Source: Acidimicrobiaceae bacterium
GTDB taxonomy: Bacteria > Actinomycetota > Acidimicrobiia > Acidimicrobiales > Palsa-688
Assembly (NCBI GenBank): GCA_027334785.1
Contig: DAHWQF010000241.1
Location: forward strand, 1-5,644
Reading direction: 5' to 3'
DNA length: 5,644 nucleotides
The notes beneath the pieces were generated by a model. The model saw only the letters and a list, made by a program, of their open reading frames with translations, was not told the DNA's origin and made no database searches. Positions 4,962-5,644 of this stretch are shown one piece after another. The position numbers and the translations under genes were made by a program. Within the stretch, counting starts at the first letter, position 1. Each line of letters begins with the position of its first letter.

Positions 4962-5166
4962 GAAGGAGCAACCGAGGCCCCGTTCTGCTGCCGCCCGTCT
5001 CTCGTTGTAGTTCAGCCGCGATGGGGAGGGTTTCGGCGGGCAAGACGTAGCAACCCGTTGAGACGTTCGCCCACCCCACATAGGGGCATGGAAAAGACCC
5101 CCGGAAAGAGGAACGGCCCGCAGCCCTGGAGCGCTCCCACACCGGGGGACGGCCCTGAGCGGCACG
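4962..5166. other. Convergent intergenic region between permease and XRE genes
   Basis: The spacer receives transcripts from both sides. I see no supported gene. It contains CCCC-ACATA-GGGG at 5074-5086, a small hairpin, and the larger inverted repeat noted separately. Minus-strand translations exist, but they overlap the permease gene in other frames and have no family resemblance. Confidence 0.45.
5098..5148. terminator. Weak candidate bidirectional terminator
   Basis: CCCCCGG at 5098-5104 and CCGGGGG at 5142-5148 are exact reverse complements, 37 bases apart, in the convergent spacer. The internal sequence is also GC-rich and partly self-complementary. No T-run follows on either strand, so intrinsic termination is doubtful. 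Confidence 0.2.
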
Positions 5167-5644
5167 CTACTGGTCGTGCTGTAACGGCTCGGTGGCTTGG
5201 ACCGTCCTAGGACGCGTCCTGTGGCTCCCTGCACCTGATCGCACGGCGGTCGTCTTTGCGGCCAAGTTTTGCATGCGGATGAGCAGAGCTGCCGACGGCG
5301 TCACTTTTCCTGACATATAAGTCGACAGTCGCGAGGCTGAGGTACCGATCCGTTCGGCGAACTCCGAACGCGTCAACCCAGAACAGCTGACCAACGCACG
5401 GACCTCGGCGGCGACTGCTTCCCGCTCGGCTCGTGCGGCCTGAGCACGGGCCGTCTTGACCGCTTCGGCGAAAAGGGTCCCCACGCCGTAGGGGAGCCCG
5501 AGCTCCTGTGCTTCCTCGACTTGTCGGGCGACCGTCCCCCACGGGTCGGCGTTGATGGCACGGACCAGCCGTCGCCAGTCGGGCAGCGTCCCCCGCTCGA
5601 GCGCTGCAAGCACGCCCTCGAAGGGCCACGCCTCGACAGCATCG
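5167..5644 (-). CDS. XRE-family helix-turn-helix protein, 5' end outside window
   Basis: An open frame enters from the right edge and stops at TAG (5169-5167), with 158 residues visible. The first in-window start is a GTG at 5613, but the frame before it (DAVEAWPFEG then VLAALERG) continues the protein smoothly, so the true start is probably upstream. Counting from that GTG, residues 1-45 form a conserved-looking domain: LPDWRRLVRAINADPWGTVARQVEEA then PYGVGTL. A charged Ala/Arg/Glu helix spans 46-72, probably a coiled coil. Residues 71-117 are an XRE-type HTH, VRALVSCSGLTRSEFAERIGTS then ASRLSTYMSGKVTPSAALLIRMQ. The tail is short and basic. It is probably a transcriptional regulator or the antitoxin of a pair whose partner lies outside the window. 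The family looks to me like a recurrent actinobacterial type, but I cannot name it. Confidence 0.82.
   Translation of the reverse strand, partial: DAVEAWPFEGVLAALERGTLPDWRRLVRAINADPWGTVARQVEEAQELGLPYGVGTLFAEAVKTARAQAARAEREAVAAEVRALVSCSGLTRSEFAERIGTSASRLSTYMSGKVTPSAALLIRMQNLAAKTTAVRSGAGSHRTRPRTVQATEPLQHDQ
5204..5220. repeat. Overlapping palindromes inside XRE gene
   Basis: GTCCTAGGAC (5204-5213) and AGGACGCGTCCT (5209-5220) are both perfect palindromes and share AGGAC, so GTCCT/AGGAC occurs three times in alternating orientation within 17 bases. They lie in the poorly conserved tail of the coding region, where sequence is free to drift, near its 3' end. They could be a protein-binding site or chance. 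Confidence 0.35.

Noticed and set aside
4674..5234. Minus-strand open frame of 186 codons overlapping the permease gene end
   Set aside because: It is mostly antisense to a well-supported permease gene, also overlaps the XRE gene end, and shows no domain.
1..5644. CRISPR array, insertion-sequence ends or rRNA
   Set aside because: I saw no regularly spaced repeats, no transposase or terminal inverted repeats with target duplications, and no rRNA-like stretch.

Overview
The base composition is high in GC with strong third-position bias. Several genes start with GTG, and two promoters appear to be leaderless (the -10 box sits six bases before the start codon). Together with the protein families, this suggests a high-GC actinobacterium. 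That is an inference; no ribosomal or marker gene is present to settle the lineage.

Layout. Bases 1-186 (+) hold the C-terminal part of a RelE/ParE-type toxin that enters from the left edge. A gene-free spacer with interleaved inverted repeats follows (187-342). A complete vapBC pair reads leftward (343-998), with a perfect 9-bp inverted repeat over its promoter. At 1222-1499 (-) lie two very small reading frames of unknown origin, directly downstream of a tyrosine-recombinase pseudogene (about 1550-2062, -) that has lost both ends. A second, unrelated vapBC pair (2188-2786, -) follows, with a 12-bp palindrome at its promoter. Bases 2828-3674 contain nothing I can defend as a gene. An intact AI-2E family membrane permease gene (3774-4961, +) comes next, possibly preceded by a 28-codon mini-ORF. 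The right edge carries an XRE-type helix-turn-helix protein (5167-5644, -) whose start lies beyond the window; it converges on the permease gene.

Reading. Three toxin genes (RelE-like, and two PIN-domain VapC), two antitoxins and a decayed site-specific recombinase within 2.8 kb look like a toxin-antitoxin-rich accessory island left by a degenerate mobile element. The two VapBC modules belong to different antitoxin families (ribbon-helix-helix with a GGGGRARRTG tail; short VapB with a TRTIKDTVNAAL motif). They nevertheless share the same promoter geometry, which implies independent autoregulated units. The permease and XRE genes have no evident functional link to the island. I did not find a clearly new system. 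The best candidates for something undescribed are the two mini-ORFs at the recombinase break, the interleaved repeats at 244-322, and the XRE family with its conserved N-terminal domain.
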